64,000 nt of DNA, from NCBI RefSeq assembly GCF_023716865.1, contig NZ_CP092417.1, positions 1,404,001-1,468,000 of the forward strand. The letters are read 5' to 3'. The position numbers were made by a program, and so were the translations under genes. Under the pieces are notes generated by a model, which worked only from the letters and a program-made list of their open reading frames with translations, was not told where the DNA came from and searched no databases. Source of the stretch: Endozoicomonas sp. SCSIO W0465. Its GTDB lineage: Bacteria > Pseudomonadota > Gammaproteobacteria > Pseudomonadales > Endozoicomonadaceae. Below, piece by piece: positions 25,973-34,917 of this stretch (its first letter is position 1; each line of letters begins with the position of its first letter).

Positions 25973-26158
25973 AACATAACTCTTGAATCATCAGGTGCCG
26001 GGTCCCCTGCTGCGCCAGTATCTTGATGAACGCAGTATTTCTCAGACTGTCCCTTATAAATAAAACCACCTGCGTTAAACGACATTTGAATTACACTTTA
26101 CGAGTTGTCAGCCTGATTTTCACCGGTGGTGATATGAGTAAGCAGATTCTCGTACTAG

Positions 26159-27872
26159 GAGGCTGTCCGAGAACTAGCTATTGAAAAAACGAAAGCTTCA
26201 GCATTTTCTTGGCTGATCAAATATTGACCTAAATTTAGCCTGTTTTGGGGTAAAAATTGCGTTTTTTACCCTTTTGCTTGCCTTTATGCTGCCATTTTAA
26301 GCCTTTTTGCTTCTTCAAGACGGATTGATCCCGTTGAAACCGATTTGACAATTTTTTTGAAATTATAAGCACTGCAGACCAGTGAAAATTCTCCAGCCAC
26401 TTTTTCCTTACCCCGGACACTGAACCCTCTGAATCCTGAGTTCTTGATTTGGCCAAAAGGCGGTTCCGCAATCACCTTGCGACGCTCATAAACCGCTTTG
26501 GCCTCTTTGGTTTCCATTTTGCGGTTCATCGCCTGGCGTATGGCTTCGTGGCGGTCTGTGCGAATCACTTTCCCCGGGTCTTTGTTGTCACCACTGCACC
26601 TTTTACGTAACGGGCAATCCCGGCAGATATCTTTACTGACGCGGTAGCTTTTGTGTTTTGCTTTGCTAGCCGTGTTATAAATCAGCTTCTCACCGGCAGG
26701 GCAGGTAAAGCTGTCGTCTGCTTCATGGTAAATAAAATCCGCTTTGACAAACTTTCTGTCAGAGTCTTCCAGTCCCTCTGTTGCAGGCTTCTCCTGTCGA
26801 TCCGTAGCCATGTAAGCGTCAATGTTCGCATCATCAAACGCTTGCAGGTTGGGCCCTGAGTAATAGCCATTATCCTCACTCATTTTGCCAATGGACGCGT
26901 TATCTGTTGCTTCTGCAATGGCTTCAAGTGCAGGCTTTACTTCCTGCTTGTCATTGGCATGCTGGCTGATGTGCTGGCCAACAATGATACCATTATCGCT
27001 GTCGACGCTGATCTGGGCGTTATAACTGTACTGATAGCCACTGCCTTTTTTACCCATGATCCTGGCATCATGATCAGCAAAGCTGATTTGCTTTTTGTCG
27101 TCTATCGGCTTATCGGGATTCAGGGCCTGTTCCCGTTCTTCAAGCGCTTTTTTGGCCTCCTGGATTTTCTCTAACCGTTCCTGCTTGAATTGCAAGTCTT
27201 CAGGAATGCTGTAGCCAGTCTCCTGCTGATAAGCATCGTCCTCTTCACTGTCACTGGTTTCGGCTTTTTTAATCAGGGCCTCAACTTCAGCCATTAATTC
27301 AGCTTCTTTGGCCTTAAGTCGTGCGTAGCTCATGGCCTTATGCTTTGATGAGTCGGCTTTGAATTTGGAACCATCAAGAGCGATGTGGCCCAGCGAGGCC
27401 ATCTGTAGTTCCCGGGCGAGCAGCACGCTCTGTTTGAAACTGCTTTTAAAAAAGGTGGCCTGGTTTTTACGAAAGTCACTGAGCACCCGGAAATTTGGGC
27501 AGTGCTGTTTGGCGATATACATGAAAGCCAAGTCCTGATTGCAGCGCCGTTCAATCTCCCTGGAGCTGAACACACCATGGCTATAGGCATAGATCAGGAT
27601 CGATATAATCAGTCGTGGGTGGTAGGCATTCTGGCCAAGATGGTGATACTGCTTTTCCACTTCAGAGGTGTCGATATGCTTGAAGATATCTTCAAAAACG
27701 AAGCAATCATGATCTGGTGGCAGCAGGTCGAAGATGTTCGATGGGAACATCAGGTGCTGGTCAAAATCAGCAGGGTTATCTTTGAATTTGATTGATGACA
27801 TCCGTTTCGGCAACAACAAAGTGGGCAGAAGATGCCTGATTATACTTAATCAGGCTATTCTCGGACAGCCTC
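26159..27872 (-). mobile_element. IS1182-family element, 1,714 bp, in ribokinase
   Basis: Inverted ends GAGGCTGTCCGAGAA match at both borders, flanked by the 4-bp palindromic target CTAG at 26155-26158 and 27873-27876. Removing the element plus one CTAG restores the ribokinase frame. Insertion at a 4-bp palindrome fits the IS1182 group. Confidence 0.92.
26284..27801 (-). CDS. IS1182-family transposase, 505 aa
   Basis: N-terminal DUF772-like region (YHPRLIISILIYAYSHGVFSSREIERRCNQDLAFMYI) and a DDE core with HIALDGSKFKADSSK, a middle SEDNGYYSG segment and a C-terminal cysteine cluster CRDCPLRKRCSG followed by ERRKVIAEPPFGQIKNSGFRGF. This layout is that of IS1182 transposases. The frame opens with TTG codons up to 27819, but the ATG at 27801 (MSSIKFK) is the likely start. 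It appears intact. Confidence 0.92.
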   Translation of the reverse strand: MSSIKFKDNPADFDQHLMFPSNIFDLLPPDHDCFVFEDIFKHIDTSEVEKQYHHLGQNAYHPRLIISILIYAYSHGVFSSREIERRCNQDLAFMYIAKQHCPNFRVLSDFRKNQATFFKSSFKQSVLLARELQMASLGHIALDGSKFKADSSKHKAMSYARLKAKEAELMAEVEALIKKAETSDSEEDDAYQQETGYSIPEDLQFKQERLEKIQEAKKALEEREQALNPDKPIDDKKQISFADHDARIMGKKGSGYQYSYNAQISVDSDNGIIVGQHISQHANDKQEVKPALEAIAEATDNASIGKMSEDNGYYSGPNLQAFDDANIDAYMATDRQEKPATEGLEDSDRKFVKADFIYHEADDSFTCPAGEKLIYNTASKAKHKSYRVSKDICRDCPLRKRCSGDNKDPGKVIRTDRHEAIRQAMNRKMETKEAKAVYERRKVIAEPPFGQIKNSGFRGFSVRGKEKVAGEFSLVCSAYNFKKIVKSVSTGSIRLEEAKRLKMAA

Positions 27873-28930
27873 CTAGGCAGTATCAATGTTGACCATGTGC
27901 TGAGGGTTGACTGTTTTCCAAAGCCAGGTCAAACCATTACTGGCTCATCGTATACCATTATGGCGGGAGGCAAGGGTGCTAATCAGGCGGTAGCCTGTGC
28001 CCGTCTTGGCGGAAACATTCATATGATGGCAGCCATTGGTGCGGATGATCCGGGGCGGGAAATAGTGCAGCAACTGAGTGATGAAGGTGTTGATACGACG
28101 GCAATTTCAGAAATAGTGAATACGGAAACCGGGGTTGCGCTGATTTTTGTTAACGACAACGGCGAAAATATTATTGGTGTCTCAGCAGGTGCCAATGGTT
28201 GCCTGAGCGAACACCGTATTGAGCAGAACCGGCATCTTATTGCTGATGCGAATTATCTGCTTATGCAACAAGAGGTTCCGGAGCCTGTCATTCTTCAGGC
28301 TGCTCATATTGCCCGGGAAAATAACACCGCCATTGTTCTGAACCCTGCACCGGCCAGATATGCTATTGATGGCCTACCGCCTGTGGATTTGATTACCCCA
28401 AATCAGACGGAAGCTGAAATGTTAACCGGCATTAAAATCTCAGGCATAAATTCTGCCATACAGGCTTCTGCCATACTGCATGACCAGGGTATTACTGATG
28501 TTGTGATCACCATGGGGCAGGGTGGCGCCTATCTATCGTCAATGACATCAGGCCAGCCTGAGGGGCTGGCCGTTCCGGGGTTTCCGGTTAAAGCAGTGGA
28601 TACAACCGCTGCCGGTGATACCTTCAATGGTGCGTTGCTGGTGGCCCTGGCAGAAGGAAAGTCTCTGGAGGACGCTGTTTTTTTTGCTAATGCCAGTGCG
28701 GGTCTTTCCGTTATGAGTGCTGGCTCTCAGGCGTCCATTCCCTATCGTTTTCAGGTTGAGGAGTTCATTCAGTGCGATCGGGAAATTGCCGATGCGGTTG
28801 CCGTCTCACCTATCTGACGATTCTTGTATTTCTTTGATTTAAATAGTTAATACGGATACTCTGGAAGCCTGACGTTTATTGCATGGTTATAAAGGAACCA
28901 GCCTGTTTGTTGGCTGGAAGAAGGTGGCGT

Positions 28931-29908
28931 ATGCAAAATCAGCTCGACCAATTAAAAAAAATGACCAAGGTTGTGGCCGATACCGGTGATATCGAGGCCA
29001 TTCGTCGATACCAGCCGGTAGATGCGACGACCAATCCGTCACTGATTTTAAAAGCTGCTCAGCTACCGGCGTATAAAACGCTCCTGGATGAAGCCGTTGC
29101 CTTTGGACGCAGCCATTCTGGCAACCATGGCAAAGACAAAGCGGAAAGTGCCCGTTATGCCTGCGACTGGTTGACTGTTGGTATTGGTAAAGAGATCCAG
29201 CAGGTAGTGCCGGGCCTGGTTTCAACGGAAGTGGATGCACGGCTGTCATTTGATACGGATGCGACGATTCAAAAGGCCAGACAACTGATTGATCTTTATC
29301 AACAGCTGGGGGCAGATAGTGAACGAGTGCTGATCAAAATTGCCTCTACCTGGGAAGGTATCAGAGCGGCTGAAGTCCTGGAAAAAGAAGGCGTTCGCTG
29401 TAACCTGACCTTGCTGTTCAGTTTCGCCCAGGCCCGGGCCTGTGCCGATGCCGGTGCCTATCTGATCTCACCCTTTGTTGGCCGGATTCTGGACTGGTAC
29501 AAAAAAGCAGAAGGTAGAGACTTCTCAGCGTCAGAAGATCCGGGCGTTCAATCGGTTACCCGTATCTACAACTATTATAAGCAGCATGGCTATAAAACCA
29601 TCGTGATGGGAGCCAGCTTCCGAAATACCGGTGAGATTATTGAGTTAGCAGGCTGTGACTGTCTGACCATTGGTCCGGATCTTCTGGACCAGCTGGAATC
29701 ATCAGACAAGCTGCTGGAACAAAAATTGTTTGCTGACCCTTCCGTTGTCTCACCGGGATGTCGTGATGAAAAAGTGGTTCTGGATGAGGCTGCATTTCGC
29801 TGGGCGATGAACGACGATGCCATGGCGACAGAAAAACTGGCCGAGGGCATCCGGAACTTTACTGCTGATCAGATTAAGCTGGAAAAACAGTTGCTTGATG
29901 CACTCTAA
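28931..29908 (+). CDS. talB: Transaldolase
   Basis: Transfers a dihydroxyacetone unit between sugar phosphates in the pentose phosphate pathway. VDATTNPSLILKA near residue 33, the Schiff-base lysine in RVLIKIASTWEGIRAAEVLE near residue 135, and CNLTLLFSFAQARACADAGAYLISPFVGR are class-I transaldolase signatures. The ATG at 28931 has AAGGTGG upstream and gives 325 aa (E. coli TalB 317). It lies downstream of the broken ribokinase gene on the same strand; sugar-phosphate roles fit together. Confidence 0.95.
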   Translation: MQNQLDQLKKMTKVVADTGDIEAIRRYQPVDATTNPSLILKAAQLPAYKTLLDEAVAFGRSHSGNHGKDKAESARYACDWLTVGIGKEIQQVVPGLVSTEVDARLSFDTDATIQKARQLIDLYQQLGADSERVLIKIASTWEGIRAAEVLEKEGVRCNLTLLFSFAQARACADAGAYLISPFVGRILDWYKKAEGRDFSASEDPGVQSVTRIYNYYKQHGYKTIVMGASFRNTGEIIELAGCDCLTIGPDLLDQLESSDKLLEQKLFADPSVVSPGCRDEKVVLDEAAFRWAMNDDAMATEKLAEGIRNFTADQIKLEKQLLDAL

Positions 29909-30056
29909 AAGGAAAGCACTGTACTGATAAACCCGGTAAAAAAATGCAGGGTTGTATACGCTATCAAATAGATACGGATAATAGCCTTGAGATTGATCGA
30001 TAGAACGTCCGGCTGTATCACCTGAGCAAAGTCTGGTTGATGCTTTCAGATGATTG

Positions 30057-30098
30057 GCCCCGGACACCGGAGGTCGATGGCAGTTGAAAGTCCGGGGC
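30057..30098. terminator. Possible bidirectional hairpin after transaldolase
   Basis: A perfect 9-bp stem GCCCCGGAC/GTCCGGGGC with a 24-base loop lies between tal and the convergent menI gene. There is no T-run directly after it. Before the IS66 insertion it would have been the only structure between these convergent genes, so it may have served both. Confidence 0.4.
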
Positions 30099-30117
30099 AG
30101 GAAGGTAATTACATTTT

Positions 30118-31725
30118 GTAACTGTTCAGCACCCCCACATAAATCTGGAATTTTCTGATTTTTATACCATCCTCTTAAGCACCATTTTTCCACAATATTC
30201 GCCAGCATGATTCCAGAACTACCCGCAACTATGTCGGCTGAGATTCTCTTGAAAGAGAATGCAGAGCTGCGGATGAGAGTTGCCTGTCTGGAAGAGCGAT
30301 GTCGAGAATTGGAAGAAAAGGTTGGCAAGAACAGTCAAAACAGCAGCAAGCCGCCATCGTCTGATGGTTATCAAAAACCTTGTAAAAACAGTAATTCTCC
30401 AGATCATTCTGACGACCTTTCCGCAGATAAAGGTACCGATCCATCGGATGAAAAACCCAATCCTAAAAGTCTGAGACAGTCTTCTGGTAATAAAGCCGGT
30501 GGAAAGAAAGGGCATCAGGGCACTTGTCTTAAACAGGTCGATATCCCTGACTATATTGAGTACCTTCCGGTTAAAGAATGCAATAAATGTCAGGCGTCTC
30601 TTCTTGATAGTGAGCCGGTCAAATATATTGAACGACAGGTGTTTGAACCAGGGAGACCGGGTGAATTTGAAGTAACGGCCCATAGAGCTGAAGTAAAAAT
30701 CTGCACTTGTGGTTGTCGGAATCAGGCTGAATTCCCGGAAGGTGTTACCGCTGCCGCACAATATGGCTCAGCCACACAGGCTATGGCCGTCTATCTTAAC
30801 CAATACCATTTCCTGCCTTTTAAGCGCGTGTCAGAGTATTTTAATACTCTCTATAAAATGAGTGTAAGTGCAGGCACTGTCGCCAATTTTGTGGCCAGAA
30901 CCTATGAAAATCTGGCTTCTACTGAAGAGGTTATTCGTGACGCCTTGCGGGAATCGTCTGTTGCCGGAGCCGATGAAACGGGTATGCGGGCCGAGGGCTC
31001 TTTGCACTGGCTACACGTTATGCGGGATGAACAATGGACGCTCTACTACTTGTCTGAAAAGCGAGGTCGTGAGGCCATGGACACGATGGGCATACTGCTA
31101 ACATTTGCAGGCGTTCTGGTTCATGATCATTGGAAATCCTATTTTGCATATGCGGCAACTCACGTACTTTGCAATGCCCATCACCTGAGGGAGCTTTTGG
31201 GTGTTGTTGATAGGGACAGCAATCAACTGGCGTTGCGATTGATGAAGCTACTGAGGCTTTCCTGGCATTACTGCAAGGGCTTTAAGACCATAGGTATGCT
31301 ACAGATGCCAAGTGTTGTCTGTGAACGAATCGAGAAGATTTATGACCGGTTGCTTCAGCGGGCTCTAATGAAAGAAGTCGTCTATATGGAGAAGCAACGA
31401 GAGGAGCTTAAGCGCAAGAAAGTCAAGAATACTAAAGCTTACAATCTCTTCAAACGACTCACTGAGTTCAAGGCTGAGACACTGCGCTTCATGTCAGATT
31501 TTACCATTCCCTTCGATAACAATGGCAGTGAGCGGGATGTTCGAATGGCCAAGTTAAAGCAGAAAATCTCAGGCTGCTTCAGGAGTGCAGACGGTGGTTC
31601 TATGTTTGCACGGATTCGCAGCTATTTGTCGTCTGCCAGAAAACAGGGAATGGACATATATCAATCACTTCATAGAGCTGTTCGGAATTACTGTAATATG
31701 CCTTTGCTCAGTGCTGAATAGTTAC
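30118..31725 (+). mobile_element. IS66-family element, 1,608 bp, single transposase
   Basis: Inverted ends GTAACTGTTCAGCAC (30118-30132) and, reversed, GTAACTATTCAGCAC (31711-31725) differ at one base. The 8-bp target TACATTTT is duplicated at 30110-30117 and 31726-31733, the size usual for IS66. Only the large transposase is encoded; the small tnpA/tnpB genes of classical IS66 are absent, as in the ISBst12 subgroup. Confidence 0.93.
30207..31721 (+). CDS. IS66-family transposase (TnpC-like), 504 aa
   Basis: An N-terminal coiled coil (residues 12-45) and the KNSQNSSKPPSSDG motif lead into a cysteine-rich segment (CNKCQ, CTCGC), the standard IS66 layout. The DDE core shows GADETGMRAEGSLHWLHV, VHDHWKSYFAY with CNAHHLREL, and the C-terminal IPFDNNGSERDVRMAKLKQKISGCFRSADGG. 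The protein ends just inside the right inverted repeat. It appears intact. The start ATG at 30207 is the first in frame; one at 30231 is an alternative. Confidence 0.93.
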   Translation: MIPELPATMSAEILLKENAELRMRVACLEERCRELEEKVGKNSQNSSKPPSSDGYQKPCKNSNSPDHSDDLSADKGTDPSDEKPNPKSLRQSSGNKAGGKKGHQGTCLKQVDIPDYIEYLPVKECNKCQASLLDSEPVKYIERQVFEPGRPGEFEVTAHRAEVKICTCGCRNQAEFPEGVTAAAQYGSATQAMAVYLNQYHFLPFKRVSEYFNTLYKMSVSAGTVANFVARTYENLASTEEVIRDALRESSVAGADETGMRAEGSLHWLHVMRDEQWTLYYLSEKRGREAMDTMGILLTFAGVLVHDHWKSYFAYAATHVLCNAHHLRELLGVVDRDSNQLALRLMKLLRLSWHYCKGFKTIGMLQMPSVVCERIEKIYDRLLQRALMKEVVYMEKQREELKRKKVKNTKAYNLFKRLTEFKAETLRFMSDFTIPFDNNGSERDVRMAKLKQKISGCFRSADGGSMFARIRSYLSSARKQGMDIYQSLHRAVRNYCNMPLLSAE

Positions 31726-32138
31726 TACATTTTTTTGGTTGCCATAGTAATGCGGGAAATACAGGTAGGCCTGCCCTGTTCATCCTCAATTTTGATTTCC
31801 CATACCTGAGTACTGCGCCCGATATGAATTGGCCGACTTGTGCCGGTCACTTTGCCCGATGTCACAGAGCGCAGATGATTTGCGTTAATCTCCAGGCCAA
31901 CGCAGTAGGTTCCGTCCTCACAGCTCAGGTTCGCGGCAATGCTGCCCAGTGTTTCCGCGAGAACCACAGAGGCTCCACCATGAAGCAGCCCCATGGGCTG
32001 AATGGTTCTGCGATCAACTGGCATGGTGCCACGCAGAAAGTCATCGCCAATGTCGGTAATCTCAATACCCACATGGTCGCACATATTCTCCCTGAACACC
32101 GCTGATTCAGGGTTAAAAGGTCTTTTCCAGATCGACAT
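31725..32138 (-). CDS. menI: Hotdog-fold acyl-CoA thioesterase (MenI/YdiI-like)
   Basis: A PaaI-type thioesterase of 137 aa, close to E. coli YdiI (DHNA-CoA hydrolase of menaquinone synthesis). GTMPVDRRTIQPMGLLHGGASVVLAETLGS carries the catalytic Glu and the HGG loop; VGLEINANHLRS and RSTQVWEIKI follow. An AGGAG precedes the ATG. The IS66 element joins exactly at its stop: the last base of the IS plus TA of the target make the present TAG, whereas the pre-insertion sequence would read TAA. The protein is therefore unchanged. Physiological substrate is uncertain, since no other menaquinone gene is in the window. Confidence 0.88.
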   Translation of the reverse strand: MSIWKRPFNPESAVFRENMCDHVGIEITDIGDDFLRGTMPVDRRTIQPMGLLHGGASVVLAETLGSIAANLSCEDGTYCVGLEINANHLRSVTSGKVTGTSRPIHIGRSTQVWEIKIEDEQGRPTCISRITMATKKM

Positions 32139-32181
32139 CCTGGTTCTTTTCTCCTCGTTAATTGAGAGATCCGGTTACTGG

Positions 32182-33210
32182 TTAGATCCGGTTTCGCAAG
32201 CCCAGCTGATCCGGGTGAGGATTCAGGTAGGTTTGTCGTTGAATGTATTCATTTCCATGACTTTCGATGAAGCATCGAAGCATGGACATTGGTGCAATAA
32301 GAGGCACCATTTCCTGACGGTACTCTTCAATCAGCTTGAGAAGCTGGTTCCTCTCTTTGCCATCGACGCTCTTTTTAACATATCCGAGAATATGCATCAT
32401 GGCGTTGGTGTGAGATTTGCGGTTGGCACGTCGTTTAAGGGCGCTCATAAAGCTGAGCAGATATTCCCCCAGCAATGCTTCAAGAGACACTTTGCTGCCT
32501 TTGGCCACAACTTGGCCCAGTAATTCATACCCCTGGGGATAATGAGCCATGATCATATACTTGTGGGTAGCGTGAAAGTCGGCCAGTGCGGCATAGGATG
32601 GTGCTGCCAATACGGTTTTTTGCCAGCAATCGTAGGCGTAAACGCGGGTGAAAAAATTTTCACAGAGAATCGGGTCGTGAAGTCTGCCCTCTTCTTCTAC
32701 GGGCAGCAGCGGGTTTTTCTCCATGAATGCCCGGGCATAGGCCCCGGGAGCACTTTCACCCAGTGGATGGCCATTTTCATGGTATACCTTAACCCGTTCC
32801 ATTCCACAGCTGGGCGACTTTTGCATCAGAATATAGCCACCGATATGCGCGAGTTGTGAAGACATCTGATGGCCATACTGCGTCAATGCGTCAGTGACAT
32901 CCAGGCTGGCATCTTCAGTACCAACTACCCGGACTTCCAGTTGTTTGTCCGGCGCAGACGATGAGCTTTGTCCGGATATTTGCGATGTTGCAGCCAACTC
33001 CCCGACCAGGCGAATAGGTTCTCTCGGAGTCCCCAATCCTATGGCCATTTCCGGGCAGACCGGCTCAAAATGGAAGAAATTATCCAGGGTGTTTACGCAA
33101 AATGATGAGCGCTTGTGCCCCCCGTTATAACGTACTTTATGGCCTAAAAGACAGGAACTGATACCCAGTGTGATCTGTTTTTCAGGCTCGGGCAAGGTAA
33201 CAATAGCCAC
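32182..33210 (-). CDS. DUF523-DUF1722 fusion protein (YbgA-type C terminus)
   Basis: The N-terminal DUF523 half begins LGISSCLLGHKVRYNGGHKR, with FEPVCPEMAIGLGTPREPIRL and MQKSPSCGMERVKVY carrying conserved cysteines. The C-terminal DUF1722 half (from about residue 205) contains HATHKYMIMAHYPQGYELLG and LKRRANRKSHTNAMMHILGYVKK. This two-domain protein is common in gammaproteobacteria and often sits near photolyase genes; none is here. Biochemical function is not established. It is 43 bases upstream of menI on the same strand, so the two are probably co-transcribed. Confidence 0.88.
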   Translation of the reverse strand: MAIVTLPEPEKQITLGISSCLLGHKVRYNGGHKRSSFCVNTLDNFFHFEPVCPEMAIGLGTPREPIRLVGELAATSQISGQSSSSAPDKQLEVRVVGTEDASLDVTDALTQYGHQMSSQLAHIGGYILMQKSPSCGMERVKVYHENGHPLGESAPGAYARAFMEKNPLLPVEEEGRLHDPILCENFFTRVYAYDCWQKTVLAAPSYAALADFHATHKYMIMAHYPQGYELLGQVVAKGSKVSLEALLGEYLLSFMSALKRRANRKSHTNAMMHILGYVKKSVDGKERNQLLKLIEEYRQEMVPLIAPMSMLRCFIESHGNEYIQRQTYLNPHPDQLGLRNRI

Positions 33211-33621
33211 TTGTTGTTCTCCACTTTACGTTAAAAACACAGTACTAACGAATATTGCCGGTTACCAGCAGTTTCTGGTTTATTTGATCAGGGAACTTTT
33301 GACTATCTGAGCACACTAATACCCGCAGAGGAATTTGTGTAGCCTTTGAAATCATTATCTATTTGCAACAGGTTGCAGCTTAAAGCACTTTTCGCCGTTG
33401 CCTGATCATCAGGTCGTCTGGGTTGAGATTTTGTCTGTTAAGTTATTGGCGTAATTTTTCTGTATTATGATGGCAATCGCTGTTCTTGATATTTACATCA
33501 GTAAATCAGTCAGTTGTATTAATCAGGCTATCTATTTAGTGAGAACTTTTAAGATCATCTAACTGTCCAAATGTCGGCGCAATCGTTTAATTGGAGTTAA
33601 GTTTCTGGAGACTGTTTTACC
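33211..33621. other. Non-coding gap between divergent genes
   Basis: About 410 A/T-rich bases with no supported gene. It holds a short palindrome CCTGATCATCAGG near 33400 that could be an operator. Promoters for the divergent DUF523 and acetyltransferase genes must lie here but no clear -35/-10 pair is seen. Confidence 0.45.
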
Positions 33622-34122
33622 GTGCTGATTGTTACTGATACGCCCCGTCTAATACTCCGTACCTGGCAACTACAGGATGTGGATGCATACTCTGCTCTGC
33701 TGGGCGAAGCGCCTGCCCGTGCTTCAGATGCCATGGCGACAGAGCCCGGAAGTCTTGCAGAAACGGAGCTGTGGCGCTATCAGGTTGAGCTTGATAAATG
33801 GGGATGGTCTCGTTGGGCGGTGGTATTCAAGGAGAATAATCAGCTGATTGGGTACTGTGGCTTTTCCCCCTATGGCAAGCATATTGAAATGAGCTGGCGT
33901 TTTTTACCCGCTTACCGTGGTCAGGGGTTAGTACTTGAAGCTGTTGAGGCCGTGACGCAATTTGGGTTTAACCAGTTGGGCATAGAAGAGATTATTTCTT
34001 ACATCACACCCAGTAATGAATTTGCCCAAGGTGTCATGCAGCAACTGGGAATGACCCTTGACCGCTTCGAAGGGTGGAGTACCTGTACTGTTGCGCGTTA
34101 TCGCATACAATCGCCAATATGA
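33622..34122 (+). CDS. GNAT-family N-acetyltransferase (RimJ/RimL type)
   Basis: A 166-residue protein opening LIVTDTPRLILRTWQLQD, the usual N terminus of RimJ/RimL-like acetyltransferases. The acetyl-CoA pyrophosphate loop is visible as RFLPAYRGQGLVLEAVEAV, followed by the beta-bulge region IEEIISYITPSNEFAQGVMQQLGM. The start is GTG at 33622, with GGAG about ten bases upstream. Substrate unknown. Its stop is followed after 106 bases by the HD-hydrolase gene on the same strand. Confidence 0.88.
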   Translation: MLIVTDTPRLILRTWQLQDVDAYSALLGEAPARASDAMATEPGSLAETELWRYQVELDKWGWSRWAVVFKENNQLIGYCGFSPYGKHIEMSWRFLPAYRGQGLVLEAVEAVTQFGFNQLGIEEIISYITPSNEFAQGVMQQLGMTLDRFEGWSTCTVARYRIQSPI

Positions 34123-34228
34123 ATTATTGGCTGAAAACAGCTCATCTCATATAGTTGCAGCACAATTTTTTTGCACCATTATCAGTGCTTCTACTTATTT
34201 CCTTCCAGTCACTATTTTTTTTGAACCC

Positions 34229-34903
34229 ATGAGCAATAGCAGTATCGACACCCTGAGTAGTTGGGAACGGAAAATTATCGTCCGACTACAATCCTTGAAT
34301 CATAACCATGATGACGATTCCCACGACTTTTCCCATTTTCAGCGTGTCTGGAAGACTGCGCAGCAGATAATGGATCAGGAGCCAATGCCTGTGAATCGTC
34401 TGGTTGTTCTGGCTGCCTGCTACTTCCACGATATTGTGGTTTTGCCCAAGGACCATCCTGAGAGGTTCAGGGCATCGTCGCTCGCTGCCCTGAAGACCAG
34501 AGCTTGCCTTGAGGATATGGGATTTCCCTGTGAATTGATTGAGAACGTATGTCACTCAGTAGAAAGTCACAGCTATTCCGCCGGTATTGTACCCGAAACG
34601 ATCGAAGCAAAAGTGGTACAGGATGCTGATCGGATGGAGGCTCTGGGGGCTATCGGGCTGGCCCGGGTTTTTTATACCTCAGGCCTCCTGCGGCGGAAAA
34701 TGTTCGACCCTGAAGACCCGCTGGCGAAGCATCGGGGGCTTGATGACCGTGAATACGCTCTGGATCACTTTCAGGTAAAACTGTTAAAACTGTCAGAAAC
34801 CATGCAGACAACTGCCGGACGCAGGATGGCAGAGCGGAATTCTGATTATCTCAGGGAATATATGGACAAGTTACTCAAAGAACTGGATGGTGATTACACC
34901 TGA
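34229..34903 (+). CDS. HD-domain metal-dependent phosphohydrolase (YedJ-like)
   Basis: The conserved metal ligands of the HD fold are present: HDFSHFQRV near residue 32, the paired CYFHDIVV, and the distal DADRMEALGAIGLARVF. The C-terminal YALDHFQVKLLKL and GRRMAERNSDYLREYM are as in YedJ-type proteins. The frame extends upstream to 34058, overlapping the acetyltransferase gene, but the ATG at 34229 gives a normal N terminus and 224 aa. Ribosome site is weak. Substrate unknown; probably a nucleotide or phosphate ester. It is convergent with hisC. Confidence 0.85.
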   Translation: MSNSSIDTLSSWERKIIVRLQSLNHNHDDDSHDFSHFQRVWKTAQQIMDQEPMPVNRLVVLAACYFHDIVVLPKDHPERFRASSLAALKTRACLEDMGFPCELIENVCHSVESHSYSAGIVPETIEAKVVQDADRMEALGAIGLARVFYTSGLLRRKMFDPEDPLAKHRGLDDREYALDHFQVKLLKLSETMQTTAGRRMAERNSDYLREYMDKLLKELDGDYT

Positions 34904-34917
34904 CAGGGCCTCCGGTA

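Larger units (their letters stand above)
26134..28817 (+). pseudogene. rbsK: Ribokinase gene split by an IS1182-type element
   Basis: The first eight codons (MSKQILVL) lie at 26134-26157. After the IS and one CTAG, the frame resumes as GSINVDHVLRVDCFPKPGQT, exactly the N-terminal ribokinase motif. The remainder carries MAGGKGANQAVACARLGG and the C-terminal ATP/anion-hole signature VDTTAAGDTFNGALLVALAEG. Joining the parts gives an uninterrupted 321-codon PfkB-family kinase (E. coli RbsK has 309). Ribokinase phosphorylates ribose for entry to the pentose phosphate pathway; transaldolase follows directly. A GTG at 27897 could start a shortened product lacking the first strand, which would probably be inactive. 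Confidence 0.93.
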
